This document shows positions 34,957-49,000 of a stretch of 64,000 bases of DNA, in pieces. A model generated the notes under the pieces. The model was not told the origin of the DNA. It saw nothing but the letters and a program-made list of their open reading frames with translations, and searched no databases. Within the stretch, counting starts at the first letter, position 1, and the number at the start of each line of letters is the position of its first letter. A program made the position numbers and the translations under genes. The stretch is from Dioscorea cayenensis subsp. rotundata (lineage: Eukaryota; Streptophyta; Magnoliopsida; Dioscoreales; Dioscoreaceae), in contig NC_052487.1 in NCBI RefSeq assembly GCF_009730915.1, positions 17,290,529 through 17,354,528 of the forward strand. Direction: 5' to 3'.

Positions 34957-36110
34957 TTTATGAGCCAGACAGCATCATGGAAATCGAGCAGTCCAGTAGA
35001 GCCAGCGTCAGATTCTCGATATTTGCACGATAGTGAAGTCAAAGATACCGGATACAGCCGTTGGCCCGCCCAGCTGATGGTGCCAGCCAGCCACTGGCCG
35101 GGTCAACCCGGACCAACCGTTAAACCGGCAGCCAGACATTGCACCTGAACACCTGTTCACCGGTTAAACCTCGAAAACATGCAGTTTGGTTTCATATTCC
35201 GTTTCTTCGACCGATAACGGTCGTGACCTGTTTCAGCTGACCAGGAACGATCTCGATTGCGAGCCCACCGTCCATTTTCTGTACCAGCACCACCATGGTT
35301 CGACGACCCGCCGGCATCAACAGGCCCATCTCAGGTCTCGTGGTGCCATTCTTTTTGTCAATTTTGTCCCCTGCCCAGCCTGATGCCCGATCAGAACTCG
35401 GCAAGCGCAGATCAGTCTCTAGGTCCTTTTTGTTAAATAATAAACCTTTTTGATTAAGAGTGAGACAGATCTGGTTGCTGATTACAACCCGAAATCGCTG
35501 TTAACATTGCATCAGCCAGACGGTCAGTATTTCATCATGTCCAGCTCACAGCACTTGCCGTCTTCACTACCAGGGAACATAAACGAAGACCACCCCATGA
35601 CAGCCGAGGAACGGCGGTCAGCGGTCGAAGCGCCAGCATCATTTCATCACGCACCTGAACCAGCCTCAGCCAGTGATGTCGATGGCAGAAGGTTTTGCCG
35701 GGTCCAACAATCGAGTCAGGAAGCACCAGGCGGTTTCAGAGGCTGGTCTTGCTTCTCCGGAAGAGGATGACGGCCGAGTTTTATTTCCTTTTGATGAACC
35801 TGGCACTTCCGGCCCCGAGGCGGGATCCACCTCGGCAATGATGGTCCTGCAACCGACCATAGCAGTCATTTTAGACGGAACAGTGATGGTCTTGGCGAGC
35901 TGGCCATGAGGATGAGGAGCGAGGCAGCGTGCCTGAGATTTGTTGTCCACCACTTAAAAGATGCCTGAGGTTTTACCCCTTATTTATTCTGTTTTATTTT
36001 ATTTTGAGAATATTGTTTTAGGGGCTGAACAATAGGCCGAGCTGTAGGTGATCGAGTTTTGCCTGAGTTCTGAGCTGGGATTAACTGCAGCGATGATGTG
36101 AGACGCCAAG
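34957..36110. other. GC-richer unassigned block after gap
   Basis: Clearly richer in G+C than its surroundings, with many CAGCCAGC and CCGGTT words and several short overlapping frames on both strands, none matching a family I know. It could be part of a repeat or an exon-rich stretch with sequence errors like those in the kinase gene to the right. Confidence 0.4.
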
Positions 36111-38660
36111 TTGAAGACGAGAATACCTCAAGTTAAATATATAAATTATACGCAATAAAAGAGCACCCCAAATAACTGCTCAAATGGAAAAACATCAAAA
36201 GATGATCCAAAACACAGTCGTAATCCCAATCCAAGAACTCAAACCTAAAAACTCCAATAATGAAAACTGACCTATTTGATTCCAAACTTAAAATAAGTAT
36301 TTATAAAATAAAAAGAAAATAATAATAAAATTTAAATGAAGAAATAGATAACTGAAAATTTAAAATTAAATTTAACAGCAAATTATCAGCTTCTTCACCA
36401 TATCGTTATGCTGTCTCATGGACTAAAACAACCAAAATGCATCTTAGATCTAACTTCATCTGAATACCCATAGTCAAAGACACTATTATCCACTGAAAGA
36501 GAACTCTCGTCATCTAAATAGAGAGTTCATGGTCCATGAGTAGTTTAAACAATAAGATCAAACAAGAACTCCAGAGGAATGGGAAGTGACCCTCTTGGAA
36601 AGCCAAATCTCTGGGGTCTGCTGGCCTGGACCCAGCCTGGTTTCACCATCATAGAACACAGAAATGGCACAAGAAACCATCTGTACATCTGACCACCACC
36701 GGCACTGGTCTGGCTGAGCCAATGAACAGCCCAAGGAACCAGGCACCAAAGACACAATAATAAACCAATAATTTACAGAAATGATGGACTTAAGAAAGCA
36801 GTCACAAATGGATATCACTCAATCAACGAAGGGCTGACCAGTCCACACACCCAAATAACCAACAAAGAAGAAAACAAATGGAAGAAACCTGCCAGTGCAC
36901 AAAGGGCAAGTTCGGGCAATTGGTGTTGACGCCTTCCCGTGTAGCTCTCTAACGTTGGTTCACAACTGTAATGAAGAATTGCCTTGTTAGTAATATGCCA
37001 TTGGTTAAGGAACACCAGATTGATGAACCAAAGAAATCTGCCCCATTAAACCTAAACAACAGCAATATCAATTTGAAATATCAACCAAATATCAAAAATG
37101 AGATCAAAACAATGAAGAAATCAGACACTAGTAGTTTAGTGTTAGACCACCAACCTTTTAACTGAGATTGTTGAACTAAACCGCAATACTAGTCACAGCC
37201 TGAACAGCACCTAAGGTCCCCAGATCAGATCAGAATTGAATCAGAAGGAATTGTTATAAAGAAACATTGTTGACCACAATGTTGAAATAAACAATAAACC
37301 AAATCATGATCTCAAATGGTAACCATACAACGCAGAAGTCCGATTTCAATTGAAACGAACGGATTAGAGAGGCCAGAGTTCTTTAGCTAAATAACCCAAT
37401 TTTGAATAGGGTTCATTTGTTTCATGTCATATCTGCCAAGGGCGAATAACCTTTATTTATAACCATCCAGTCAGTGCCAAAATGCAGGGATCATTTTCGC
37501 GTGCTAAACACAAAACATAATAGCAATGCTGATAATGCAAAGAAGTTGGAAATGAGCTGGCAGATCTGTCTGTGCTTGAAGCACACTGGTTTCATCTGAA
37601 AGAGTTCACATCCTCCTGACAAGAGTCATCAGGTCAACAGAAGTGAATTAGGAAGAGAGGAACTTACAAAGCAATTACATTCATAAATAAGAACTGGCTA
37701 TAAAACTTATTAAAATATATTTTCCACTATAACCACTGTAACAATGCACACCCATGCACAAAGTACAAACAAAATGCATTTTTCCATTGTTTTAAGCCTT
37801 TTATCTGCAATCAAACATCACAAAATAAGCGGTAGCATGCAAAATGAAAAACAGCGCATCATTCAGACTGTTCTTTATCAAAGCAAAACAATCGCATGCA
37901 AGCTTTTATTCTGACAAGCTAATTCCATCCCCACTCAAAGTATTGTAGTTCACCTTTGCACATATTTCGCTCATTAATGAATGTGCAGCATCCATGCCTC
38001 CTACATTCCTGCATTTTCATTTTAAACCTTCCTAGTAACTGCATACTGTAGCCAGGCATTTGGAAGCGAACGGATTTGAGTCGCACACACAATGACGAAA
38101 TTAGAAAAATACATGGTTTTCAACAGAAAGTAGGCCAGAAATGATCACTTAAAAAGAGGCCACACATCGTACACTTAACTTGTTCCATCTCAGGCATTAC
38201 GCCAAGGGAATAAGTAGCAGTTCCTGATGAGCAAAGAATTAGCAACAAAGAGTGCTCCACTTCATTTGCTATGGCATACTATAAACTAGTAAATATATGA
38301 AATCAGAATCACCACAAAGCCTGAAGATGACCCTGCGTTGCCAACACTGGAGAGACAGAGAGCCAGAGATGCAAGCCATTAAGCGTCTGCTATCATTTCC
38401 CTACCAAGAGAAACATAGCACAAGATTGAAACTTTAAGCTAGAAGATGGAAAACAATTAGGACAGAGGAATGTTAAGAAGGAACAAACAGGGAAATGAGG
38501 AATCACCGGAGCAGCAAACCATGAGCCAAGTGCAAGGGTCTTGAATTGATATCCCAGCCATCCATTACCCCTTTCTGCCCCTCAACCAGCTTTCACCGCC
38601 ATCAACGCCGCCAATTGGCACAGTACCCGATCGAATCAGTGAAAAATGATATAGAAATGG
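36111..38660. other. Unassigned region, possible transcribed sequence
   Basis: Composition is intron-like. Minus-strand frames at about 37015-36545 are rich in hydrophobic residues (LFSSLLVIWVCGLVS) but change frame repeatedly, and I recognise no family. May be the 3' part of a transcription unit starting near 38.9 kb. Confidence 0.3.
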
Positions 38661-38940
38661 AAAGCAGAGCATGAATGATTAGGATAAATGAACCCTTCGT
38701 AGTTGAGGTCCTTGGGAAAGTGGGGATCGGAAGAGAGCGAGATGCAGCATCATCATCATCCACAGGAGGAGGAAGAGGAGGAGGAGGAGCGAGCTGAGGC
38801 GTCCATTGGGATGCAAAGCAAGCTCTCCTGAATCCAATGATACCTATTTTTGTCTTATAATCTGAAATAGAGAACGAGGGAGAGAGAGAGAGAGAGAAGT
38901 GAGAGCGACCGAAGACGGTGATGCTCCCTCGAAAGTGCAG
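38661..38940 (-). other. Possible 5' end of an unidentified gene
   Basis: On the minus strand a GA/CT-rich leader ((GA)n at about 38879-38898) is followed by ATG at about 38804 in good context (cccaATGGAC) and a serine-rich start, MDASARSSSSSSSSCG, which then meets TGA in a (GAT)n run. Another frame through the run gives PPPVDDDDAAS. A one- or two-base error in the repeat would join them. No family recognised. Confidence 0.35.
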
Positions 38941-40457
38941 AACTGAGGAAATTTATTAAATCTATAAAATTTTTATTATTAAGTGAAATTCCATTTTAAA
39001 CCCCTAATTATTTCAAATTTTAATTGAAAATACTAAGTCCTATTTGCTTGTCTATTTAAAATATTTATTTATTTATTTAAAAATTTATTAAATATTAAAT
39101 TTAATGTATTTTTATAATTTCCAATCGATTCTATACAACTATATTATTAATTTATATTTTAAATTAGAATGTTAATATATTTTTTTATAAATTTTTGATA
39201 ATTAATTAATTTTAATCATTTTTAATTAAAATGAATTAATTAAAATGTATGAATAAAAAAAAACAGAAGAAAATATTTTATTTTTAATATCTAAATTAAC
39301 AGAAATGTAAAAATATTTAATTGTCTACAAAAAAAAATAGAGTGTATGGTGACTTTATCAATATTGTAAAAAAAGTAAATAAATAAATAAAACTATGCTA
39401 TCACATAATTAAAATTAAAATACTATTCAATTTATTTTGAAATCAAAATAAATAGTATGTCAAGATCCACATTTGAATTTTTTAAGCTGGTTTATCATTT
39501 ATGTCAACTATATTAGGTAGAATGGAGAAAATTAGATCAAAATGTAAGGACAAAAATGAAAGAAAGAAGGGAGAAGGTCACAGAGAACGAAGCTGGCGCA
39601 TCGAGATGCAGCCACGGGTCTGTGTTCCGAGGCAGCATCGAGATGCTCGTGCTGTTCAAACGAAGACAGTCCCCAGACACGCGCATTTGGTCCCTACCCT
39701 CACACCCATCACCACTTGTCCACTGATGATCTATAGAAACACACTACTCCATATAATTATTATTAAGATAATGGTCACCATCCAATTTTTCAGTATTTGA
39801 TTTCTTAAAACTTATATGATGGGAGTTTATTGATATCACAATTAACATGTTATTAAGATATATGATTTTAATTTTTTTTAATTGCACACAGAAATGTTTG
39901 CTCTTTTCAGTGTTCTCTCATGGTCTCAAGACTTCCCAGGAAAGATCGAGTCACTGACAGCCAAACAAACAAAACAAACTAAAACATCACTGCTCAACCT
40001 CAGAAGTTTGGCATTCTATGTTAGTTATAAAAACACAAGATCATTTCCAAATCTCCATTCAAGGAGAAACATTTACAGAAGGACAAGCTTCAAAACAGCA
40101 TACATAGAAACTGGTTTACAAGCACAAGACACTACTACAATTACATGCAACTAATGCCAAAAATTAAGAACAACAGTACATTGAGATAAGACACCTTCCA
40201 GCAAAAGAAGAGGCAGAATTGCTCCAGCTACTATTCCATGTTGTTGTTACTTAAACACACTGTGAGACCATATGTTCAATGCTCCTTTTTCTCCCCATTT
40301 TTGATCTCATTTATCAGAGATATACATGTTCGGAGTTGGGAAGAATGAAGTTAAATTACACCCACGAAAACCAACAGTCCACCAGTGAAGCTTTTCATCA
40401 GGTTGATCTGTGTGCATGAAACCCAGAAAAAGGCCTCTTGCATTTAACTGCAATACA
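38941..40457. other. AT-rich intergenic sequence
   Basis: No supported gene. About 39580-39730 is GC-richer without a convincing frame. The last 300 bases before 40458 would be the 3' untranslated region of the kinase gene. Confidence 0.45.
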
Positions 40458-43400
40458 TTAAGATAAGGGATACCAAGTTCCAGCTGGGTGAGCGAAACTT
40501 AGACCAGCTTGTCGCCTTATGTGTTCGGGAATGAGCTTGTTGATCAGCTCTGGTGAAGCTCCCGCTAACTGAACATAAAAAGGGTGGTGCAAAAACATAA
40601 AGACCAAAATTTGTGCAAAAAGGATATCATGCACAATCTACAATTCCACGTCACCACTTAAAAAACAACAAAAAATCAAGTAAAGATAGGGGACAGAAAT
40701 ATATGGATAACTTCCGCTTACCAAAAATTACTGTAAATTATCTTGACACACACAGTTAGTTAACCTTTTAATGGAAAAAGTAGAACCAAATAGCAAAAAG
40801 GGCTATTTATTGTTTCTACAGATAAATTCAATAGATCCAAAACTGTACATTAATGGCAGAGGTTGGAAAGAATAAAGAATGCAATATTTCCAACTGGCAT
40901 GTACGCTAGAACAAACAATAGGATGCCATTACCAAGCAATGCCAGAAATAGTGATCAGTTTTCTGCAATCTCTTCAAGTATGAAACACCTTATTACCCCA
41001 AAGAAAATGATTATTCACTAATTTGAACTTTTATGGGGAAAAAATACAGTAGATATTTAAAATTATAAAGTTCAGACTAACCTCTTGCTTAAAAATTAAA
41101 CAGTGGTGGTGACGCCCATTTTGGCAGCCGTGCATTAGGTTCCTTAGCTCATCAAAGAAAGGATGTGCACAAGCCTCAAGCTGCAAGGACAGACCAAAAT
41201 ATACCATAAGAAAAACAAAAATGACATGTCATTTTCAGATTAGATAAAACAAGACTCACAACCTACCACTACTAAGATATACTTTTACAGATGACAACAT
41301 GAAAGGTGAAGCTCATCTAAACATATAACGAGTCAGTAGTCTTGTCTGGTATGCTCAAGTGAAAAATGGTGGCCAGTGTTATAAAATAATGAAGGACCCT
41401 CAAAAATGTAAGGGGCAATTAATTGCAGCTATAAAAATTTGTTGATGCATTTACGGTGGTATCTGACACATGTTTAGGACTAAATATGATTGATCAACCA
41501 CGGGCACTTTAAGTGAATGGGTAGTACCACTAGAACATCAAGAAAACCTGACATCTCTGTCAGCAGCATTCTTAACCCGAGAAGAAAGCATTTTGGTCTG
41601 CCTATCAATGATTTTTTTTTGAACTTTTAGCTCTCACCTTCTTGGTAGATTTCTACTCTCTGGTCAGCTAGGTATCCCTTCTCATAGCATGGCCTGACAA
41701 ATCAAAGGCCAAAGATTTGCATATACAGGACCATAACATAGTCCCCTCAAACAATAAAAATGATATCAATGTCCAGATGGAATATTTAAACTATAAGACC
41801 TCCCCCAAACCCATCCATCATTCAAGACAATAAACAATGTTGTTGTAGACACTCATGTAATTAATTATACCAAATAAAAATCAAATGACAGAAAAAGGAC
41901 AAATGAGCCGCCATACTTGCTCATCACATGAAAACGCTCGTGTGACAAGGAGAGCTCACCACATATAATTTACGTAACAGGAAAGCAGTATACTGATTGA
42001 ACAATATGAAGGACAAAACTCATTTTTTAGGAACCCAAGAACTCGATTCACAAACCAGAATTCAATAAAGTAATGATAAATGCTCTCTAGAAAGCGGGGA
42101 AAACATAAACAAAGAGAACCTACATGTAGGGAGAAATTTTGACTCGCAAAAACAAAATACTGATATTCTACATATTCATGGAAGGATACCAAATAAGGTG
42201 AACCATTATTTCAATTCATGGGTTTTAGATTAAAAATTGCACTCGTAAAAATGTCCTGGGATAGTACAACACTTCACTCGCAGAGCAACGTTAGGAGAGT
42301 ACTGAAGAAGCCTTTGATGCAAAGATCTATTGCTTCAGGAGGCATTCGCTTGTGGAATACCTGAAAAGGTATAGCACTTCAATACGAGATACAAAACAAA
42401 ATGATAACAAGGAATCAGAAGAAACTGAATAGTTCATCACAAAAATTATCAGTGAAGGAAAAACATTATCACAGACTCAACATCATATATATGCTGGTAA
42501 AGGCTGCAGCTATATTTAAGAAATGTGAGGCCATTAAAGACATGACAACATGCCAGGAAATCATGGAAGCAACTGCTGCTAGTCAGTGCAGAATATGCTG
42601 ATTAGATTAGATCATGTTCATGCAGTGCTTGAAAACATTGGGATTTTACACATCATGCGCCAAACCAATTAGGACAGGAAGGGCTGTAACCTCACATATA
42701 TTAAATGTAAAGTAGCACTTTAAGGAATGGAGAAAATGAAGATCAGGCTAACGCTGCTTTGCCCTTTCTACTTGTAGGAACTTGAAGAAAATTATGGTGC
42801 ACAGAGAAAAATATATATCAGGAAGATATAGCATAAAATGCTTACCTTGTGCCATATCACGGATGTAGCTTTTATCTGTGGAAACCCATACTCTGTATAG
42901 TTCGCGATTCACGCTTAGCCACTTTCCTCCCCAGTTGGAGTACCGGCACTCTGCATAAAATTGTGTATCATTTACCGCACTATCTAATACACAAAAATAT
43001 GTAGTGATGGAGAAACACTGACAGTACCTTGATGGTTTCAACAAGCTGATCAGCCAGCGCCCAGGAAACAATGGCTGCAAAACCATTAAGATATAATATT
43101 AAGTAAATAATCCAAGATTAAATTACATGTGAAGTCATTGAAGCATTTACGAGGAGTTGAAAGTCGATGGAAGTTCACCTGACCAAAGAAGTAACTCGGC
43201 AAGTATGGCCACAACCAGCTGACCATATATCAATAGTTGTTGTATATTCTGCTGCACCAAAAATGAGCTCTGGAGCTGAGCACATCGAGAACAACAAGGT
43301 GAAATGTTTGTTTCACCCTTTACCTGACATAGTATGTAATCCATTGTGTAAGAAGCAGCAGTCTTGACACACAAAAATTGCCCATGTAAATAGAAAGCCA

Positions 43401-45927
43401 GACATCAAAACAAGAAGGTACCCAAAAGAAATTGGAGCTCTGAAACATGTAGTTAGATTTTACCCAGTGGCAAACCAGGTTCTAAAATTACTTTTGAAAA
43501 CACTTGAACTTCATCAACCAAATTTTGAGAGCTTTAAGGACAGCTAGTGGCAGATGTATACACATATACATACTCCAAGTCGTGGGTACTTTGGGTTAAC
43601 AAGCAACATCGCCAGTTATCATCGCTACTGTGCTATATATCGCGCAGGTCGTATCTGGAATTCTAAATGATTACTCAATCGCAAGAGCAAATTACTGAAG
43701 TCTAGAAAACAGAATTTTGCAAGCCCTCTCGGTGCACCAATTACCAACATGTTCATAATAGTGGCACAAAAGTCACAGGTGTGGTGGTCAGTAGAGGGGT
43801 TGGAACCAAGCCAGTCTAAAACTGGTTTAGCCTCAACCTCAACACACCAGCACATGAGTACTCAGAAAGAAAGACTTGCAGCAATATTCATAGTGAAACA
43901 AGCTTACAACACCAATATGAAATCACTTAATATGGTGTGGTGGGTTTAACCTCATCCGTATCAATACAGGTGTGAATGATAGGCAACAACCATCTAAAGC
44001 TAGCCTTGTATTTAGCAAAGAGCTGAGTAGCAAACTCCAAAGTGGGCCGTTCTGGTATCAAAGGCATACCAAAAACTTTACGCCCAAAAATCACAAAGCT
44101 TGACTTTGAGTGGGTAAGAGGATCAACCTTGTCAAAAATGCCCAGTGCAAAGATATGAAACAAAAGCCGATATAATTTCTGATAGTTAGATGGCAGATCG
44201 AATCATTACAAAAGTGAACAGAAACAAGAGTAAAATGTGTTTGTAATAGATACCAGGAAGATGTAGGGCTTCACATCTCTAAGGACAAACTCCTGGAACT
44301 GGTATGAATGTGTTTCACAACCCTCTAAATATCTGTACTCACCAGGTTATAAAATGCCAAAGTGCCCAGCGATAAACTCCGCGAGCCAAAACCAAGACAT
44401 CCAACCCACCTTTGATATGTATAAAGCTTCACATAGATAAGGGCATCCTCTGGATTCACATTGCTGTAACGCGTTTGAGCACTCCGATATAAAGTCTCTT
44501 GGAACAAACTCCATCACCTGTGTTAAGAAATAACTCATCTCTGTTTGTGGGTGGAGAAGAAACAATGCTTCAAAGAGATCACATTGGGATGATCCATGGA
44601 TCGCATCAATTGCAGCTCACGATTTTTGTACCGCTTGTCTTGCGTGTGATCCTTTCTTAATGGCAACAGTCTCACCAGTCTCCAAGCCATTTGGCCCAGA
44701 AACAAGAGATCAAGACATAATCATAAGAGCCAAAACCATTAGATGATGCAATATGAAGAACACAACAACAAAGTCATTTGCCCCATACCTGGAAAACAAT
44801 CCCAAATGACCCAGTTCCCACAACCTGTTCCGCTATGTAACTGATTGTTGTTCGTGCAGGTGGAGTTTCAAGATAAGTCTAAGAGCCAATTTCTAGCTGA
44901 ATTAAAATTTCACTAAAGGTTAGGTTTTATAGCAGCTCACCTCTTTAGCTTTCACCGTTCTGCTCCAATTGTTGTGGAAATGATACGACCAGTGGCTGCA
45001 TCATTGTTATCAACAACTGACGCTTCCTAAACAAGAACATTCATATACACACACAAAATGACATCGCTCCAGATTAAAGAGACTATAGGATAGAAAAGCA
45101 TGCAAAAGAGAACAAGAAATACAACACCAACCATCTTCCTGAATAGTTAGTTCAAACACCCAAAAAGAATCAGATCAAACAGTAAAAATCACAAGACCTT
45201 ATACAGAGAATGCAGGAAGAGCAGAATGGAACAAAAACATGAAACACAAGTTCGCAAGGTTTGGTAGAAAAACGCATGTAGCACTTCAATGAAAGTGGAA
45301 ACGACCATTAAAAGAACTGTCAAAGGAGAACTAGTCTTCCCCAATCTTCTCAGCAATCCAAAGAAAGAACCAAAACAACAAGAAAAGTAAAAAGATCTGT
45401 AACCTCAGAAAATTGAAAACGCATAACATACGTGACAGAAACTATGGACAATTCAAAAACCAAAACCCAAAACACATCCAAGATCCGTCAAACCCTGAAG
45501 TTCACAGCGCATCAATGCAAAAGATCTGAGAAAATTGAAAACAAAAACCACCCCAACAGACTATCCAAAACAAGGAACCAAATCAATCACAAACGACACC
45601 AGATGCGACGAAGAAACCTCAAAACCTAAATACATAAACCTCCAAATTTGGATCCAAAAACACCACACGGATCAAGAAGCCGGACACCACGGAATCCAAG
45701 AGAATCCCACAATGCACCAAGATCACCCATAAAACAACGACAAGGAAAAGAATCCATAGAACACCAAGAAAACCAACAAGATCGTCATCAAATGCCATCA
45801 CCGGAGAAGAAACAGGATCTCGTCCGAATATACCTTGTCGTCGGTCACCTCCGGCCGTCGGCAATCGGTCATGACGACGTCACGGTCCGGCGCGGCGGAG
45901 GCTGTGACCGAGAGGCATGGACGCCAT
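40458..45927 (-). CDS. SHAGGY/GSK3-like protein kinase, frames broken by many small indels
   Basis: Twelve exons match the GSK3 order: 45927-45834 (MASMPLG start), 45026-44941 ([11 protein letters not shown]), 44878-44789 ([19 protein letters not shown], the Gly loop), about 44695-44410 (the ATP-lysine region, ELQLMR, VKLYTYQ), 44332-44254 (catalytic loop), 44127-44070 (PLTH, CDFG region), 43323-43179 (activation loop, AELLL), 43074-43028 (PLFPG), 42950-42846, 42360 to about 42276 ([11 protein letters not shown]), 41180-41082 ([12 protein letters not shown]) and 40568-40458 ([20 protein letters not shown]). Family role: cytosolic/nuclear Ser/Thr kinase in brassinosteroid, stress and developmental signalling. 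Splice sites are mostly canonical. Odd: nearly every exon except the Gly-loop and last ones needs one or more single-base insertions or deletions to read through. The fourth exon is 286 bases where the family needs about 270. Either uncorrected sequence or a pseudogene. Confidence 0.85.
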
Positions 45928-45959
45928 GTGGAACCACGGGCACCAGCTGCTCCTCCGAG

Positions 45960-46000
45960 TTCTCTCCTTCCTCTCTCTCTCTCTCTCTTCAACACCACAC
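45960..46000 (-). promoter_or_regulatory. CT/GA-rich leader of the GSK3-like gene
   Basis: A (GA)n tract on the minus strand lies about 40-60 bases upstream of the kinase ATG, a common feature of plant 5' untranslated regions. Confidence 0.4.
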
Positions 46001-46069
46001 CTATTCCCAAAATACCCTCACCTATAATTTGAACCCCAACATTACCAAATTAAACTTAATTAATTACTA

Positions 46070-49000
46070 ATGATTTGATTGCATGTATTTTCATTCTAAC
46101 CCCTTCCCTCACTTGGATGTTTTTACCTCATTTTAATTTATTTATTTATTTATTCGAGAGTGAAATCACAAGCAGCTTACTAATAAAATCAGTGCCAACA
46201 TCTAACTCTGACTTAAATTATAAAACCCAAACTAAAAATCCGTTATTATTATTTCTCACGACCAAAGATTAGATGTGACAATAAAAATTCCTTTATCTCA
46301 ATCTTAAGAAGCGGAGACATAAATCAGCAAAACTATGTTTTTATTTTATTAATTAATAAAACGACCTTTTAAAAACTCCATCATTAATATACTCTTTTCA
46401 TTCTTTTTATCTATCATAAATCCATATCCGTTATTTTAAAACATCAAAAATATTTTATTATAAAATTAACACAATATTTTATTCAATAAAATTTAATACG
46501 GAGAAACGCCAAGATATAAAACTCAAAGAATTTTAAAAATATAATTAATATTAAAATTACGCGAAATAACTAATTTTTACTGAAATTCAGCTATTTATAA
46601 CATATAAAAAATCTAAGGAATATTTTAAAAACCCAAAGTAAATTTTTAAAAATTAAATAAAAGGAATTCATATTGGATTATTAATTATTCCAAAAAGCCT
46701 TTTCTAAAAACAAGGAGTAGCAAAATCTGATCATTCCTGAGAATGCCCTTGCCTGGCGCTCCCGACAAAAAGTCAGAATCAAACTTAAGACTGAGTGCTA
46801 TCGGATCCTGAGGGATGTAGGGGTATTATTGGTAAAATAAATCACAAGTATTTTATTCCCGAAACGACCAAACTTGGACATGAAACGTTGATTTAACAGG
46901 TGAAACCCATCGAAACCGTTTTGAATTTGATCGGACGGTGGATAATGATTGTGGATGTTTTGGGCAGATGGATAGTGGTGGTGAGGTTAGTGGTAAATAG
47001 GAGAGTCAAGAAGGGTAGTTGGGTCAAACACGCCGATCGAAGCGAGGCATCTTTTTATTTTTAATTATATTTTATTTCTATTTAATTTTTCACTGTCTCA
47101 CGGAATTTCCCGGTTTTCCCGGTTGTAGACTGTAAACTTAGCTTTCGGTGGGGGCCCTGCAAACTGAAATTCTCGGTTTTCCCCAATTAGTCCAACTTAT
47201 ATTTAATTATGAATTATTTTTAATAGAGTATGTATGGTTTGAAATGGGCTATCTAAAATAGTAAGATGGTTAATTATCTAAGGACCATGAATTGGTTTTC
47301 AATCAAAAATTATCACAAGTGTTTTTGAATCTATTAATGTAGATCAATAAAATGTGATTACAAAAAATTAATAAATAACATGTGACATAATTTTTAATTC
47401 AAGTTAGCATGTCATATGAAAATGATGTTAGTCTAATCAACTATGTTAAAACACAACATTTTTTTGTTTGAAGCTTGAGGTGATTTTTTTTATTTAATTA
47501 CTAGTTTGGGATATTTTTACAATTAACCATGTGACTATAAGAAGGTTTACTTGTAAGACTAATATTGAATTTTTAATCTTATTTAAATTAATTTGAGTAT
47601 ATGTTAATTTATATTTAGATTCAAATTCAATATTGCATATTTTAATTTTATAATAATTAAATCTCATGTTAAATAATAATTTATTTTAAAATTTAAAAAA
47701 AATAATCTTTTTATCATAAATATCTAACTCAGTGTTACCATAGTTTTTTCAAATGTATAGATTTTAATTATGCTTTTACTTTCATCTGAGTCTATATAAC
47801 CAGAGGTGCAAGTTGTTAGTTTGACTTATTGATTATGCAATTAAGATAACATGTACGTGCCTATCTTTTCTTTTCTTTTCTAATCAACCCTAAACAATTT
47901 ACTGTATTAAAACATAAACCACCAATGGAACAAAGTAATGTATTTTCTCAAAGTATGAATTTCACAACCACATGAGATAGATGCTTTTTGAGCCAAGAGT
48001 CTCAATTTTAGTTCACTTTGTTATTTTCCTTTTTCTTTGTCTTGAATATCATGGGGAATGAATATCACTTTTAGGCTTGGCTCTTGAGGTTTGGCTATAA
48101 ATGGAAATATAATCTGTCCTACTACAATCAATAATGTTATAATTGTTTAGATAGCATTAGATTGTTTTCATTGTAGAATTTTTGGCATTATTTTGTTGTG
48201 CGAAGTCTATAATTGGAAGAATTCATGGACTCTTTAAAAAGACAATTGTCACTTTTTCATGTTCTTAATTTGTATTTTGTCTGAGTTGAGAAATTCAAAT
48301 GAAATCAAAAATTTATTAATTATAAATTATAATTCTTTGAGTTTAATATATTCAGTTTAATTAGTATTAATTATGTTAAAATTTGATATAAAAATAAATG
48401 TATATTTTAAATTTTATTGATTCTCGATTCATACACTGGTCTATTGACACATGTTTCTCTGTATAATGTATTTATATGTTACTGAAAAGATAGGTTTTAA
48501 TCCAACACATGAATGGTAATGATACAAGCATGTTGATGTCTTAATTCTATATTTATGCAAACTCTGACGTGATTTATTTATTTTGTAACAAAAAAAAAAT
48601 CCTCAACCTAAGTGTTACTTATTAAACACATTTTTTTCACACTTTAAATTCTCATATATTTGTGTATTGGCCGTGACAGATAATAAAGTGGTATTTACTC
48701 CAATCTTTGAAATTGGTTTTCTTTACAAAGATCCAACATTAATTGCAATATTTATACCATATGATATATAACCTTTTATTCCTTGAAAAACATATCTATA
48801 TATATATATATATTTTTTGGCAAATGTGAACCAAGACAAGTGGCGGTTTATTAAGAAATTGTCATGGGACAGGTGGTTATTATAGTGCACCAATTATGAT
48901 AGTTTATTAAACATCTAAAAAAATTATTAACTCAGTCAGATATCACATAAAGCGATGAAAATCTTGGCACATGCATGTACGTCTAAAAGATTTTAAAGAA

